The position numbers and the translations under genes were made by a program. 64,000 bases of DNA, taken from Camillea tinctor. Taxonomy: Eukaryota; Ascomycota; Sordariomycetes; Xylariales; Xylariaceae. Under the pieces are notes generated by a model. The model made no database searches, was not told where the DNA came from, and worked only from the letters and a program-made list of their open reading frames with translations. Location of the stretch: NCBI GenBank assembly GCA_022578605.1, contig MU394115.1, forward strand, positions 176,416-240,415, given 5' to 3'. Position 1 is the first letter of the stretch, and each line of letters starts with the position of its first letter. This document shows, one piece after another, positions 46,311 through 59,119 of the stretch.

Positions 46311-49300
46311 AGCACCAAGCAACGATGATCGCAGCAGAAGATAACCAAACAAGCAGATAGGCAGGCAACTCTATGTACTAAGCTAAAGCTAAGCTGAGCT
46401 ATTCCGGAAATTTTATACTACTTAATTTGATACCCCCTTTAACTTGACAGCTTCTAGCGCGAAACTATATGCGAGGTGTATGTTTAAGACGACCGTTCTT
46501 AGTTACTATTTTACGCTTATATAGGTACATGCAGGAAATGCGGGTTAAGAAATATAGTTCTCACCAGCTAGGAAGCACGTATGAAGTCAGGTCGGCCTAA
46601 GGGTTTTGCCATATACATTATGTACTTCGTACACCCTATGTACAATGTAAGTATGTTATTATAAGGTTATAAAATAGGGGCTAACATAACAGTCGGCAGT
46701 CGGGCTTCCTAAAAGGGGGATAGGGGGAGGAAATAGGGGAAGAAGAATGTGTGTAGCGGGAATTACATAGGGAGCTTCCCTTACGTTTTAGGTTTGAGGG
46801 TTTAGGTTCAGTTTGTTGAAGTGTAGGCGACGGCAAGCCAGGGAACTTGCTTAGGTTAGGAGGGTTGGAATTTAGGTGTGAACGGGGGGAAAGATGCCTC
46901 AGGCAAGAGGGACCGTTGGGGCCTCCAACAAGTCTAAGTCCTTGCAAGGTCTCCATCGTGTATGTGAAAGCGAACGGGGGTTGACGATGGAGTGTGTATG
47001 AGGATACGATCACTGGGTACTTTTTTACTCCCACTATAGATAGGAGTAGCTATAACTCAGACGCGAGCTACGAAAGTTTCGTTACCCCCTTCTCCCCCCA
47101 CACACACCCCCTTTTACTTGTTTTTTTTTCGTGTTTTTGATATAACTAGCTTAGGCAGGGTTGATGTGAATGGCACGGCGTGCTTACGTGCATGTGTGAG
47201 AGTTGTTGGAGTAGTTAAACCAGTAACCCAGTTGTATACCTACCTACCTACCTACCTTAGTGTTTTTTTACGAATAGCTGGCTGGCTAGATAGGAGGACT
47301 AAGAGGCTCAACCGCTCCATCAGATTAATCTCCCTTTAAGGTTTTTTCTTTTCTCTTCGGTGAGCATGAAATCTAGGTTATGCAATGCATGATCGATCAC
47401 CCGCTCCCGCGATCATACACACACGTCAATATTACCTCGTGATGGCTTCTGGCTTGATAAACCTTAATCGAACCCCTGCTCCGGGACTTCCGGCATGGAC
47501 GGAGCAAGATTGCTTAGGGTTTGGGGGTAACTAAGTAGCGCGGTTATCGGTGATGCTATAGTCAACTTGTCATTTTTTTTTGGTTGTCGTTATTGTCTCA
47601 AGGCGGCTGCTGTTGCTGCTGCCTATAGGGAGCAGCTAGGTGTTGGTGTTGGCGTTGTCGGGTGATACCCACCCTCCCCCCTATTTCCTTGGTCACTGCC
47701 ATCGTCATCATTCATCGTCAGTTTTCCCGGCGCGTGTTGGGAAACGAGGAAAGGGGAGTGTTGGGATCTTTTGGAGATGATCATAAATCATATTTTTTCC
47801 CTGAATGCCTTCATGTCTGCCTGTCTGTATCTCTCTCCCCTCGGAGTGTCTCTCTGTTTCCTTGCTTATAGTGTTGTATTCTGTTCTCTTATGTCGTACG
47901 TTCTTTCCGTCATACTCCGTCCTACAGGAGGGGATGGGGGTGATTCACGGGGATGAAGAACCGGTTGAGAAGGTTTCTTTTCTTTTGTTGTTTTCGCTTC
48001 ATGCTGTCAGCATTTTTATGGAGTATACAAGAATGCTCCGGTCACACGTTGCGGCGGCGGCGGTAAAATGAAGGCTTGGATAGGATAAATAAGGGGTTGG
48101 CATAAGACACGACGGGGTTGGACTTGACTGAAGTAGAAATGTTTTAATCTTGGTGGGGTGAGAAATGCATTATATTCATTCGTGCCTGTGCTCACATTGA
48201 AGCGAAAACTGGGAAGAAGGCAACCACGCGCCGAACGCCACAGACGGGGAGATGAAACCTCAGATCTTGGTCATTGACATAAGGCTAGACGTTGAGGCGT
48301 GCATCCCCCCTCAACCCCCTCAACCCCTCAACGGGTCAGTCAGGGGCGGAGTCGTACGAAAGGGATGCTGTTAGGTAAGGAGATAATGGAGATACGGGAT
48401 ATAAGGGGTTAAAGATGTAGTAGACTCGGCGGTGGTTGTGTAGTAGATATTACCCAATTCCGCCCCCATCTGCCCCTTTTTGCTTATTACCCAAGTGCTT
48501 AAGGTGCTTAGACTACGACGATGTGCCTGGGCACTGGGGAAAACAAGCAAAACAGGGCCTACGACAGTGGAAAATAACAAAGAAACAGGATAAGGAGGAC
48601 CGGGGAGGAGCGGAATGACCTACGCCTCGGGAGAGGGAAAATGGGAGCTAGCGAAGAACTTACCTACCTGAGCGATCTATGGTGGTAGAAATGAATGGTG
48701 GGTGGATGGAAATGTGATATCGAGGAGAATGGGAAAAGAACAAGACCCGGAAAGGTCAAAACGTGGGGAAAGAAAAAGCGGAACGGAACAAAAGAAATAA
48801 GGGAGACAAGAAAAAAACAAGGAAATAATTGTAGAAAAAAAAAAGAATGATTAATCGGGATCTACTATTTTTATGATAGGTAGTTCGTAGATGTAGATCG
48901 GTAAATATGATGGGTGGATGGATGGACGAATGGATAGGTATTGCAATGGGTATTGGTGTATATGAGTGGTATGGTGGTGTGATATGGTAGTATGAGATGG
49001 TACGGTATGGTATGGGATGAAGGCATGGGACAAGATAGAATAGAAAATGGACAAGCCGTGGGGTATAGGGGAAGGGGGAAAAGATGATAAAAAAAAAAAT
49101 TCTTGTTTTGCTTTGTTCTCTAGTGTCTTATAGTTCTCATCCTCAAACTTTCCCATCTTCAAAAGAATCCTATCCATACCTTGTTTTAAAAGTATAAGGT
49201 TGCTTTTTTATTTATCACTAGCAATGAGCCAGTCCCGTCTGGGAGAGCTAAGCAGGGGAGGGGATATGGGGAGATGAGAAAAGATCGATAGGAAAAGTTA

Positions 49301-50223
49301 AAGGGGAAAGGAAAAGGAAAGAGGAGACGAGGAAAACAAGATGGGAAATTTTCAAGAATCCCATATATCTTTTCATTTGCCACCTTTTTTTTTCTAAACG
49401 TGTATAAAGAAATCCAATCAGGTAATTTATCTAATCAGGGAGCACACTTACACTTACACCACATTCTCAACGGAAATCCCGTAGTATGTGTCTGAACCCG
49501 TACAATGTGCTACATACATGCATACACATGCATACATGGAACGTGTCGTATGTTAGGCTAGACAACTATACACCTACGGTATGGATTAAGTAATGACATC
49601 TATATGGCTATTCTTTCCTAGATGTTCCGCCATCCGGTTTATTCCATTACCTGCTAGGTCAGGTATGCATCTCCCTTTGAAGTACCTTTCAAGTACAAGG
49701 TTTCATATACACACATGTGTGCCAGTGTGTGCGAGAGAGATGGTGTGTGTATGCGCTTAGATCGTTGGCCCTTTTCTCTTATCATCTACCCTCCATCTTC
49801 TAGGTAAATGGCAAAGTAGGGTAGGTCGAGGAGGGAAGGGATGACGGGGGGAGCAAGGAAAAATAAGAAGAGAATATCGTCATGATGATGATACAAATGG
49901 AACGCGAGCATTCGCTTGGCCTGATGGACAAATTGATCTACGCCCTGTACATGTGTAAAGAAAAATGGGGGAAATGGAAATTATATGTCATGTATGTGTA
50001 CCTAGGTATGTATGGATTATGCGGGTTGTCGTTCTGTCGCTCGCTGGTTCATTCGCCGAGATGAACGGTTTATGGCCATGGTCGATCTTATTTATTTTCC
50101 ATATGTAGGGTCGGGCGTAATAGATCAAAATGCCATGTTACATAAGACCGGATTCTTGTGGATTACCGTGAGGCGATACCCTTTTTTGTTATCTCCCCTC
50201 AAATATATAGGTGTATACATATA

Positions 50224-50239
50224 CTAGGTATATACCTAG
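50224..50239. repeat. Perfect 16-bp palindrome
   Basis: CTAGGTATATACCTAG reads the same on both strands. It is another member of the intergenic TAGGT/ACCTA palindrome set and is followed by a direct repeat of GGTACATG. Confidence 0.75.
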
Positions 50240-51031
50240 GTAAGGTACATGAGGTACATGTTGATATCATATTAAGGGCATCATACCCAATTACTCTGAA
50301 AATTCGTTATCAACATGATTAGAAAAGAAATAGATGAGTTGTTCTATTGCAGGGTACTAGTATCTTGTGTGTTTTCCATGTTAGGAAGATGGTCTTGAGA
50401 ATCTCCCATCCGTCTTCCATTTGTTGTCATGTTACCTTTCTTTTTCCCCTCCTATGACTTAATATCCATGTAATTATGAACGAACTTTGAATCTGTTAAG
50501 GTTTTTTCTCTCTCTCTTTTCAATTAGGTATTAGTACTTGTACTTCTCTCTCCCCAGGCCCCCCCCCCCCCTAGGTTAGTGTCGTTATCCATGTCAACGT
50601 CAACTTTATCTGCATATGATTTTTGATAGAATTGAATGATTCGATGAGCTATGAAGGGTACTTCTGACTTACAACATATAAGTCGAATGCGGGGTTATTA
50701 TGTACATACATACTAGGTAGTTAGTATTCTTCTCTAACACGGCCCTGTTCCCCCTCCCCCCTCTTCTGCTACCACCATCAAATGGCTCGCATGGTAGCAG
50801 CATGGTAGCAGCACTGCCTACTACAGTAGCTATCGGAAGGTTATAGAAAGGAAGCAGAATGTAACGAGGGGAAGAGGACCATGAGAAAGAAGGCAAGCGA
50901 CTAACTGGTTAATTACACTACGGTCGCGACCCCGAAACTGGTTCCTGGGGTCTAGTTCAAGTTGTATGTATGTACGAGTAAGGTAACTTGTCGTTATTTT
51001 TGTCGTTGCTAGCTATAACCTTACATGTAAA

Positions 51032-51055
51032 GGGGGGAGGGGGAGGGGGAGGGGG
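51032..51055 (+). repeat. G-quadruplex motif with single-A loops
   Basis: G runs of 6, 5, 5 and 5 are separated by single A residues. This arrangement is the classic form of a very stable parallel G-quadruplex. No gene lies within 4 kb on either side. Confidence 0.75.
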
Positions 51056-52200
51056 AGGAGCTCGGGACTTTGATGAATCGAGGTATTCGACAAACCTCGC
51101 ATTCATTCATCCCATCCTCTTCCCCGTTCTCGTTGAGTAAATATTTGGCAAGTTTCTGTTTTACACCCTATCAAATGCTTCAAAGTGAAAGTCCGCTTGT
51201 CGTCGGTTACGACCAACAGAAGTTATACTATCGCATTATACATTCCTACAAATAATGTAGGTCAAATTTACACATGTAATGTAAACAAGGACTCTCGCGC
51301 TCCAAAAGAGGAACAATGCGAGACCGGATAGAGAACTAGAGGGGCCCCGGATTCTGTCATGTGCCCCTTGGGTCTTGTATAGAACAAGGCCAAATCAGAT
51401 AAACAGCTCTAGATAAGTGGTTTTTGCTATGTCCTCTTTTTTCTTTTCCTCTTCCTTTTTCCTTTTTACTCGAGAATATGGTACGGTTCAGTGCGTAGTT
51501 ACGTATGGGTTGATCATGATACGCTTTGTGACAGCCCGAGTCGCGGCCACAATTTGTCGAATGATACTCGAACGTTGTGGCACTGTTATGGGAATAATCG
51601 GCTGATAATAATAAAAAGTGCTAGAATTCTTTCTACGCGGGTCTCTAGGTAGAACAATATTATTATAAAAAGCGTAAGAAAATAAAAAGAAAAGGCACAG
51701 GTAGGGGTAAGTAGGGCTTATTCAGCTGAAGGCTATAAATGTCAATTTAGATGGAAGCTTCCCCTCCTGTGCCTCCTTGGGAGAAAAAAGTCATAAATTT
51801 AGTCGAAAAAGGTACAGCCGAACCTAACGGGCATAGGCGGGAGGACGTCGGAAGACTCGGTCATACTAGCGATTGGGAGAAGAGGGGCAAGGAAGGAGGA
51901 GGCGGGGAGCTCAAAGGTCCGCACATTAGACCCTAGTTAACTTTTGTGGCTTGAACCGTGGCCCGGCTATTCAGTCGGTCAAGCCAGCTGTGATGTCGTC
52001 ATTATTATCATTTGTCGTTTTTTAAGGCTGATCTCTCTTTCTTTTTTCTTTCCTTTTTTTCTTCTTTTTTTTTTCTTTTACGCCCATGGACTTTTAGTTC
52101 CGAAGACCCTAAAAATTAACAATAAAAAAGTCCTTATAGAATATGATGGATCATATCGCACTAACGATTCCTTCTAGTGGATTTCATAAACTTCCCCCCT

Positions 52201-55200
52201 CTTAAAAATTACCAAGTTACTCGTTTTTATTTTTTACTTTAGGTTTCTTTTTTTCTTTTTTTCCCTTTTTGCATAGATCGACCCGGTGATTACTGCTTGT
52301 TATGCCACATCATCCGTCATATACGACACTGAACCCATGGCTGTGGTATCTCGGCAGTATTGTGAGACAACAAGTGTTGATACCGTATTTATAGGCGATT
52401 GCGACGATCGCCCGGCCGACGACACGCAAAATATTCGGAACGGCCTGGCGCATTGCCCTTTCCGCCCGGTCGTAGCCAAAGGCGTAGGATTTTGTTTCTT
52501 CCCTGGAAGGAAACCGGATTGACTGCCGCCTGTTTCCTGTCCTCGTCTGTTCGTCTGTGTGCGCAAGGGAGAGAGAATAGGGAAACTCCCGATGATCGTG
52601 ATCGGAGAGTAGTGCCGGATCATCCAGGCTTACCATGCTGTCGACCGGGGCCTGGACACTTGCTCATCGTAGGGCAGAAAAATTGAGCATCAAAAAGGAG
52701 ACTTATAACCCGGCACCTCACGATACTCATGAAATTGCAAAACATTAAGGATCGTAATAAGATAGGGTCGGGACAGGGTGGCTAATAAAACTAGAGTGAA
52801 CAAACAGGTAATCCATAAGGGAGAGTGATGCGTGATGCGGGACCTGTTTATCAGTAAAAGTGAGCACCACCGCAGCACGGTGGTAGGTTATGTGGTAGGT
52901 ATGTGGTAGCTGGTGGTAGCTGGCTGGCTGGCTGTATACTACCCTAGCGGTAGGATAGGGCGCGCCGAGCAGTTGTACGCGTCCGGAGAGTGGGTTACAT
53001 GCTGACGATCGGAGCGCAATCGACGATTCCCTACTCATGTTTCGATCTTCTGGTCTTCCGTTGCGGAGTCACCCTGACACCTTGACACACCCTGTTGCCG
53101 AAGTAGAAGTTCTAGTCGTGGCATTTTCAGTCCAAACTGTCTTATCCAGGGATCATGGTAACCCACGACCTGCTTCCCCTTTGTGTTTTAATTCTTTGGT
53201 CCCTCTCTCTTGACTCTTTTAAGCCCGCACTTAGTATGTAGTCATCGTTAAGTGTTGATTACATGTGTCCTGTGGCGCCCCGTGATCACCGCTAGGGAAG
53301 AGACTAAGAACTGCAAGAAGGTACTTCATGTAGGTTTTGAGTGGACTTGGTGGATAAGAGAACCCTGGATTTGGAGACCCCAAGCTTAGCAGCGGACCCT
53401 AAGATAGTGTACAACGACTTAGACCCTTAACTACATAACGGTAAACGGCCTTCGAGTACTTATCAAGTATATATAGCCTTCAGCTAGAAAGACTGAGGAA
53501 TAATATGCAAACCCCTCTTTCGGATGCATGGCGATGCAAGAACGAGGTAATGACGAGAAATTGTCAAAAAGATTTTTAATGATATAAAGATGTGTAAAAC
53601 GAAAAAAAAAAGAGTTCGTTTGGGATTTCGAGTGAGTTTCATTGATGTTCTTCCTAAGAAAAAAACACAGAGTACAACTACCTATAATTCGACCACCCTG
53701 TTCGTCTTGGCGTATACACAACCTTGTAAGTAGGGTAAAAATATACTAAGTTATGTGTGTGTAGGGCAGAATTATATTAATGTACATATGCGATCGAGGG
53801 AAAGAGCCTTTTTTTTTTGTTCGGGAATTTCTTTCTTTTTTTTTTCTTCTTTTTTTTCCCATCTACAAAAGAAATCGAAACATGAAGAGGAATAAGTTAA
53901 GGGCTTAAAAAAAAAAAGATACCTAGCGTACCTGAGTACACAGGACAGGAAATAGCTCCTAGGCCTTAATACCCAGCTAGCTTTTGTGATTGATGTATGT
54001 ATGTAGCCTTAGGCTGTTTGGGTACAGTGGGGTTGTGAGTAGTGGAGTTATCCGGTATGTAGGTAGGTAGTCGCACATGAGTACATAGCTGTAGGTATAG
54101 GTAGTACGTACCTACGTACCTATGTACCCTTTATGGGTCAACGTTCCCCTGCCGTTGTGGGGACAGGGTTTAGCTGTGGAACAGGCCCACTCAGCGCCTT
54201 GGTGAGGCGGCACCCCGGTTCCTCGTCCACTAGTCAACATTCGATTCCCTTATGAAATCTCGATCTGCCCCCGAGGTGCTCTGGCTCATAGAACACACGT
54301 TTTGCCCATCATCGATGGAATCGCACAGAGGATCCCCTTACAAGTCTTTTCTCGGCCGTCCAGGGGAAGGCAGAAGCGTATCTACCTTCTACCACCAGAT
54401 TCCATCGACCCGCCCTGATCTTACCCTGATTCTCAACATCACTGGCTTCTTTGTGATATGACATCATTGATGCTCGTCTATACCGCTTCTCTCTGTGACG
54501 AATGTAATTATGTGTGGTCTTTCCTGTCAGGGCCCGATTTGTCTGTCAGTGCCCGCTTCTGGGGCGCCCCCCTTTTTTTATTTTATTTTATTTTATTTCC
54601 ATACCAACTAAACTCAACACTGCACCAAACCTTGGGTCACACAGACAGAAAACGTTTAAAGGTTACCGCAGTAAGGCTACAGATATATACAATTCTACGC
54701 TTAAATAAGTTAGCCGTATCTATACCAAGAGACTGATCGACTGACCCACAAACCATACACATGCACAAAAGAAAAGAAAAAAAAAAGGAATAGAAGAAAG
54801 AAAGAAAAGAACGACAGAAAAAGAGCTAATTAAATAATGACAAGCGAGTGGATATGCCGATGTTCCAGTCATCAGTGTGTTGTGTTTGACCGGTGGGAAC
54901 CTCTGGAGGTGACTACTGCTCACACCATTCGCCCTCGTGCGCATACAAACGGAAAGGATAGTCGGGGATCGAGATGGGGTGGATCCCAAGAGCATGGAAT
55001 TCTCAAAAAGCAGCATGCAAAGGAAGAATGCCATGAATGGCCCGTGTGTCGCGCCATGTCCCCCGGAAGTACCCTTCTCGTCTCGCCAGCTTGGCGCGAT
55101 CCTTGCGGGGGCGGACAAATCACGAAGCTGTTCCTCTCTTCATACGTACCTTTTTAGCGCCAACCGCAGCAGTCCGATTATACATACATACATACATACA

Positions 55201-57807
55201 TACATACATACATACGTACATATATACCATACATGCAGTATACTTACTTACTCTTCCAGAAGAGATCCCGGGATACCTACTTTAGTTGGTCTAAGTACTA
55301 AACTTTTACTAGAGCACGGACAACGTATGTTGCGCTACTATGACTTGCTGCAGCCAGGGTCGCTCGAGAACCCTGAGAGTTGTGAGATCGACCGTCGACC
55401 CTTTTTGGTTTGTGTCTCCAAGGGTCTGTCTGGAGGGTTCCGGTTCTGGTTCTGGTTTTGGTTCTGGCTGCGTTGCCAAACTAGTCTATAGAATGGGGAA
55501 AGAAAAGAAAAAGAACCATAGATGGATACAGAATGATATATAAGAAAAGTAAAAGGGCGGTCACTGGATTGAGATCTAGTACTGTCCTATGGTCGGTCCA
55601 TAGACATCAGGATCTCGGTACTAACATCTCCAGACGAAGAACGCATGACGAAGCTGGCTCGGAATACCTCCCCTCCCCATGATGAGTTTGAATCTGACTA
55701 ACTGAGACTATCTCAACGAAGGACTGACAAGAGTTGACTTGCAGTGCTGCAGACAGCGGGTAAGGGCCAGGGCAAGGGTTGGCCAGGGTAAAAAACTAGG
55801 TAACTGGGCATGTAGTTGTATGTAGCGTACATATACGGATGGATCAGTACATACGAGTACCAATGTAGGAAGTCAAGGAGCCACCGACGTCATCGTAACG
55901 CCCGCCCCTCTGCGGGAACTCGCTTCTCGAAAACCACGTACCTGAGGTGGAAAGCTTGTCACGCTTGTAGTTTAATAGCTTCGGTATCTCGACCGAATGG
56001 GCCGGGTCGAGCTGTTCCGCAAGTTGGTACTCGAGGCTTCAGCTAGCTACCGGCTAGATCTCGAGTCGAACCGAGTATCTGACCACACTGGGTCGTTGTA
56101 TCGTAAGGCTCCGCCTGGCGTTGGGCAGCTTCGGATTTAGCTGACAAACCTTTCCCCCATATGGACCGAGTGAGAGAGGTGCCCGCGAGGTCTCTAAACA
56201 AACAAAATGCAACACCCAATTGTGTGCGTGCCGGTTGATCATGAATATGCGCCAACACGTGAACCATTGTGTTGGATGTAGCTATTTTAGGAGAGACTAT
56301 AGACTACAGCTTATAAGAAAGTTTAAAAAAAAAAATTAAAAAAAAAAGAGAAAAAAAAACAAGAGTAGCGATACCTAGATCCATTGTCTGCCATATATGG
56401 ACAGTCTGATGTATCTAAGTTTCGCGTGGTATATACATAAAGTTAAGCTCAGTAACGGTCCAACTCTCTCTTCATGATTGGTCTAGGTTGGATGGGAGAA
56501 GGGAAAGAAGCAGAAATAAGGTATAACGTTTTTTCTTTTCTAACGTAGGAATGGGTAGGGGAAAGTATAATTGGCTATAAAGGTACGTATACTGGCAGAT
56601 ACAGGCACAAGGCACAAGGCACAGGCATAGAGCATATATTCCCAGAACACCCCTGATTGTTCGTTCCTACGTGCAAGCAAGGAAGAGAAAAAGGAGTGGT
56701 AGAGTGGGAGAAAAAAAAAAGAAGCGGCGTAGTAACCAACATAGGCGATTTCGCTACAATGGCGTCAGGAGGTTTGATCGTGATGATCCGGCACAAGATG
56801 CTGGCATGCATGCATATTGGCAGGTGAATATGTACCTAAGGGATTGGACCCCAAACCATGTTGGACCTGAAGATCGAAGATTGTGTGGTGATATGGCATA
56901 TACTTAAAAGGTACTCAGCCCAGTACACCAGAGGCGATGTGACTAGGTGCCCCGCTACTAGTCCCAATACATAGGTTTTTCCCAGAGCAGATACCCTCAC
57001 AACCCTTGGCAATCCCTGCTCTGGGTCTGGCACGTCAAGTACCCATACCTGGTATCCCGGCACAGGACATGTAGTGGACTAGGTACTGTACAAACCCTCC
57101 AGCTAGTACCCACACCCCTGTCAACCTTCTATTTTTTTTTTCTCTTAATTCTTCCCAGTCGTGTCTTGGGGTACTTGCCCCACCGCCCGTCACTGTTCTA
57201 CATTCTACACTAAATGTACGGAGCATGTACATTGTATATGTATACCACACTACTATGTACCAAGAAAGTGCCCACTCACCCAAGACCAAGACCCGTTCCC
57301 ACAGTACAAGACTTACATGGATCGATAGCTGCTGTACGGCGTGCTGCGTCCTGGTGGAACTGGGACTCGATGGGATTTCATGCTTTTCCCATGTCCCTTT
57401 TTTAATCAACACAAGTGCCCGTCGCATCTTACCCTCAAAAACCCCGAGATCTGCCTCTTCCCTCCTTCCCCTTCTACAATATCTAAATATTGTTTTAATC
57501 TACTCTTTCCTCTCTCCCTCCTGGCCCTCCCTCTCTCTCTCACTTCCATATACATACATACATCTTCCCCCCCCGCCTTGTCCCACCCCTCCAATTCTAA
57601 CTTTTATCTACTTTTGTCCATCTATTCTGGACCATACCATACCATCCTATCCTATCCTATCCTCAACCATCTCATTGGACTTATCTTACCAATACTACCT
57701 AATTAGCTAGCTACCTACCATAGCTATCTATTTATTCTGTCTTGGTCTATCTATACATATCTAACCTACCCATCACATCCCACTTAGATATCTCTTTTCC
57801 TCCCTTC

Positions 57808-57843
<36 letters not shown>

Positions 57844-58288
57844 ACCGATCTTTCTTACGAAATCTTTTTATCATATCTCGAATTGGATCAGGAAACGAGA
57901 CTTTTGAGGGTTAAATGTTAGCATAGAGCAGAGTTATAAAGTGCTTTGCTTCCATAACCACCGCAGACATCGCACACTCACCGTTGCTGTGGGATGTCAT
58001 TCTGGAGTGGCTTATTATTATCTCTATATCATTAGCCGTCGTATCAGCACTCGATTGAGCTTCAGAGCTGACGCTGTTTGATTCAACGTGAGGGTCCAGA
58101 TTTGCGCCGATAGCCTAGCCCTACTTTCAACTCAACTTGGCGCACATATTCGTTCGGGAACTCCCTCCGACGTATTTTCTTCTGAGCGAGTTCGTCTTAT
58201 TTTTTTTGCGCACCTCGCCAGACTTAGCCGCACACAAACACATACATATCTTACATAGCATACACACACAATCACACACTCAGCAAAA
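52201..58288. other. Gene desert, right part, and leader of the C2H2 gene
   Basis: About 6 kb. Stretches at 52270-53200 and 54130-56280 have more balanced composition than their surroundings and longer, overlapping open frames, but no recognisable protein and no good splice pattern. A TACA microsatellite lies at 55181-55215 and GGTTCTG-like repeats at 55438-55466. From 57440 to 57850 there is a long C/T-rich tract with CT runs (57811-57843), fitting the promoter or long leader of the C2H2 gene at 58289. Confidence 0.45.
55181..55215. repeat. TACA microsatellite
   Basis: About eight and a half uninterrupted TACA units, then a CGTA variant and TATATA. It produces repetitive Thr/Tyr/Ile/His frames that should not be taken for protein. 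Confidence 0.8.
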
Positions 58289-59119
58289 ATGCACGCCCGA
58301 GATGCCACAGGCCGTCAGGTCTCCTTGCTTAACGATGATGTCTACTCTGCCCCCCAGACGTACCACTCACCAGGTCATTACCAGTCTGCCGGCGAGCAAT
58401 CACCGCTGCCTCACACCCCAGAACTCCTCCGTTCAGACTCTTACGACTCCACCACCAGCTACGATGCCGTGTCCCCGCTAACCCCCGGTATTTATGATTA
58501 TGCCCCACGCCCGCTCTACGACGATTATCTCTCGGACAAGCAGGTGGGCATGAAGCGACCAGCATATGTGGCCAGCAGCCGGTCCAACTCGTACGAAGAC
58601 GATAGCTCCAACGGATCAGCTACGCACGAGAAGTCGGGTAAGCGGTACCCCTGTCGGTACAGGGACACTCACGGCTGTGAGAAGACGTTCACTACTTCGG
58701 GTCACGCATCGCGCCACTCCAAAATTCACACCGCCGAAAAAGCCGTGCAGTGCACGTTTCCAGGGTGCCACAAGAAATTTACTCGCGCCGACAACATGAA
58801 GCAGCATCTCGAGACCCACTTCAAGGACAAGTCGAAATCCTCTGGCTCATCCAAATCCAAGAGCTCCCTGACTTCGGTCAAGCGTGGTTCAGTATCGTCC
58901 AAGTCGTCCTGTTCTTCCCAGGGCAGCAGTCGGGGATCTCGCGACGTTCCCATGTGGGACAGCGACCAATTTAGCCCCGACAGTCATCCGTTGCCGTCGC
59001 CGAGTGGTCCTTGGGACATGCGAGGTCTTAACCTACCCCTTATGGGTCGCCCGAGCGCCGTACGAACGAGCAGTGGTCTAGATGCCCTAGCAGCTGTCGC
59101 ATGCCAAGAAGGTGCATGA
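58289..59119 (+). CDS. C2H2 zinc-finger transcription factor, NRG1-like
   Basis: A single exon encodes 276 residues. The N-terminal 115 residues are Ser/Tyr/Pro-rich and disordered. Two zinc fingers follow: finger 1 uses C122, C130, H143 and H147, with an unusual seven-residue gap between the cysteines, and finger 2 uses C155, C160, H173 and H177. The block FTTSGHASRHSKIHTAEK followed by a GCxxxFxRxDNxxQHxxTH pattern resembles yeast Nrg1/Nrg2, repressors of glucose- and stress-regulated genes. That similarity is from recalled family patterns, so the functional transfer is tentative. A Ser/Lys-rich region (180-220) and a Pro-rich tail end the protein. The ATG follows an A-rich context after a long pyrimidine-rich leader and 12 kb without genes, as is common for developmental regulators. 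Confidence 0.88.
   Translation: MHARDATGRQVSLLNDDVYSAPQTYHSPGHYQSAGEQSPLPHTPELLRSDSYDSTTSYDAVSPLTPGIYDYAPRPLYDDYLSDKQVGMKRPAYVASSRSNSYEDDSSNGSATHEKSGKRYPCRYRDTHGCEKTFTTSGHASRHSKIHTAEKAVQCTFPGCHKKFTRADNMKQHLETHFKDKSKSSGSSKSKSSLTSVKRGSVSSKSSCSSQGSSRGSRDVPMWDSDQFSPDSHPLPSPSGPWDMRGLNLPLMGRPSAVRTSSGLDALAAVACQEGA

Larger units (their letters stand above)
46311..52200. other. Gene desert, left part
   Basis: About 5.9 kb downstream of PRP31 with no supported gene. It holds TACC tandems (47236-47255), imperfect CCCTCAA tandems (48307-48332), purine tracts (48720-48850), a 16-bp palindrome (50224-50239), a 13-base C run (50559-50571) and a G-quadruplex motif (51032-51055). All open frames are short, without splice or family support. 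Confidence 0.5.

Noticed and set aside
52286..52522. 78-codon frame with ordinary amino-acid composition
   Set aside because: No splice partners, no family resemblance, and an equally long frame overlaps on the opposite strand.
54939..55491. Open frame of about 180 codons on the plus strand
   Set aside because: It begins at a non-ATG codon, includes the translated TACA microsatellite and GGTTCTG repeats, overlaps a frame on the other strand and matches no family.
56030..56110. Possible tRNA on the minus strand, from a GGTTCGACTCG box-B-like word
   Set aside because: No matching A box at the right distance and no acceptor or anticodon stem could be formed by eye.
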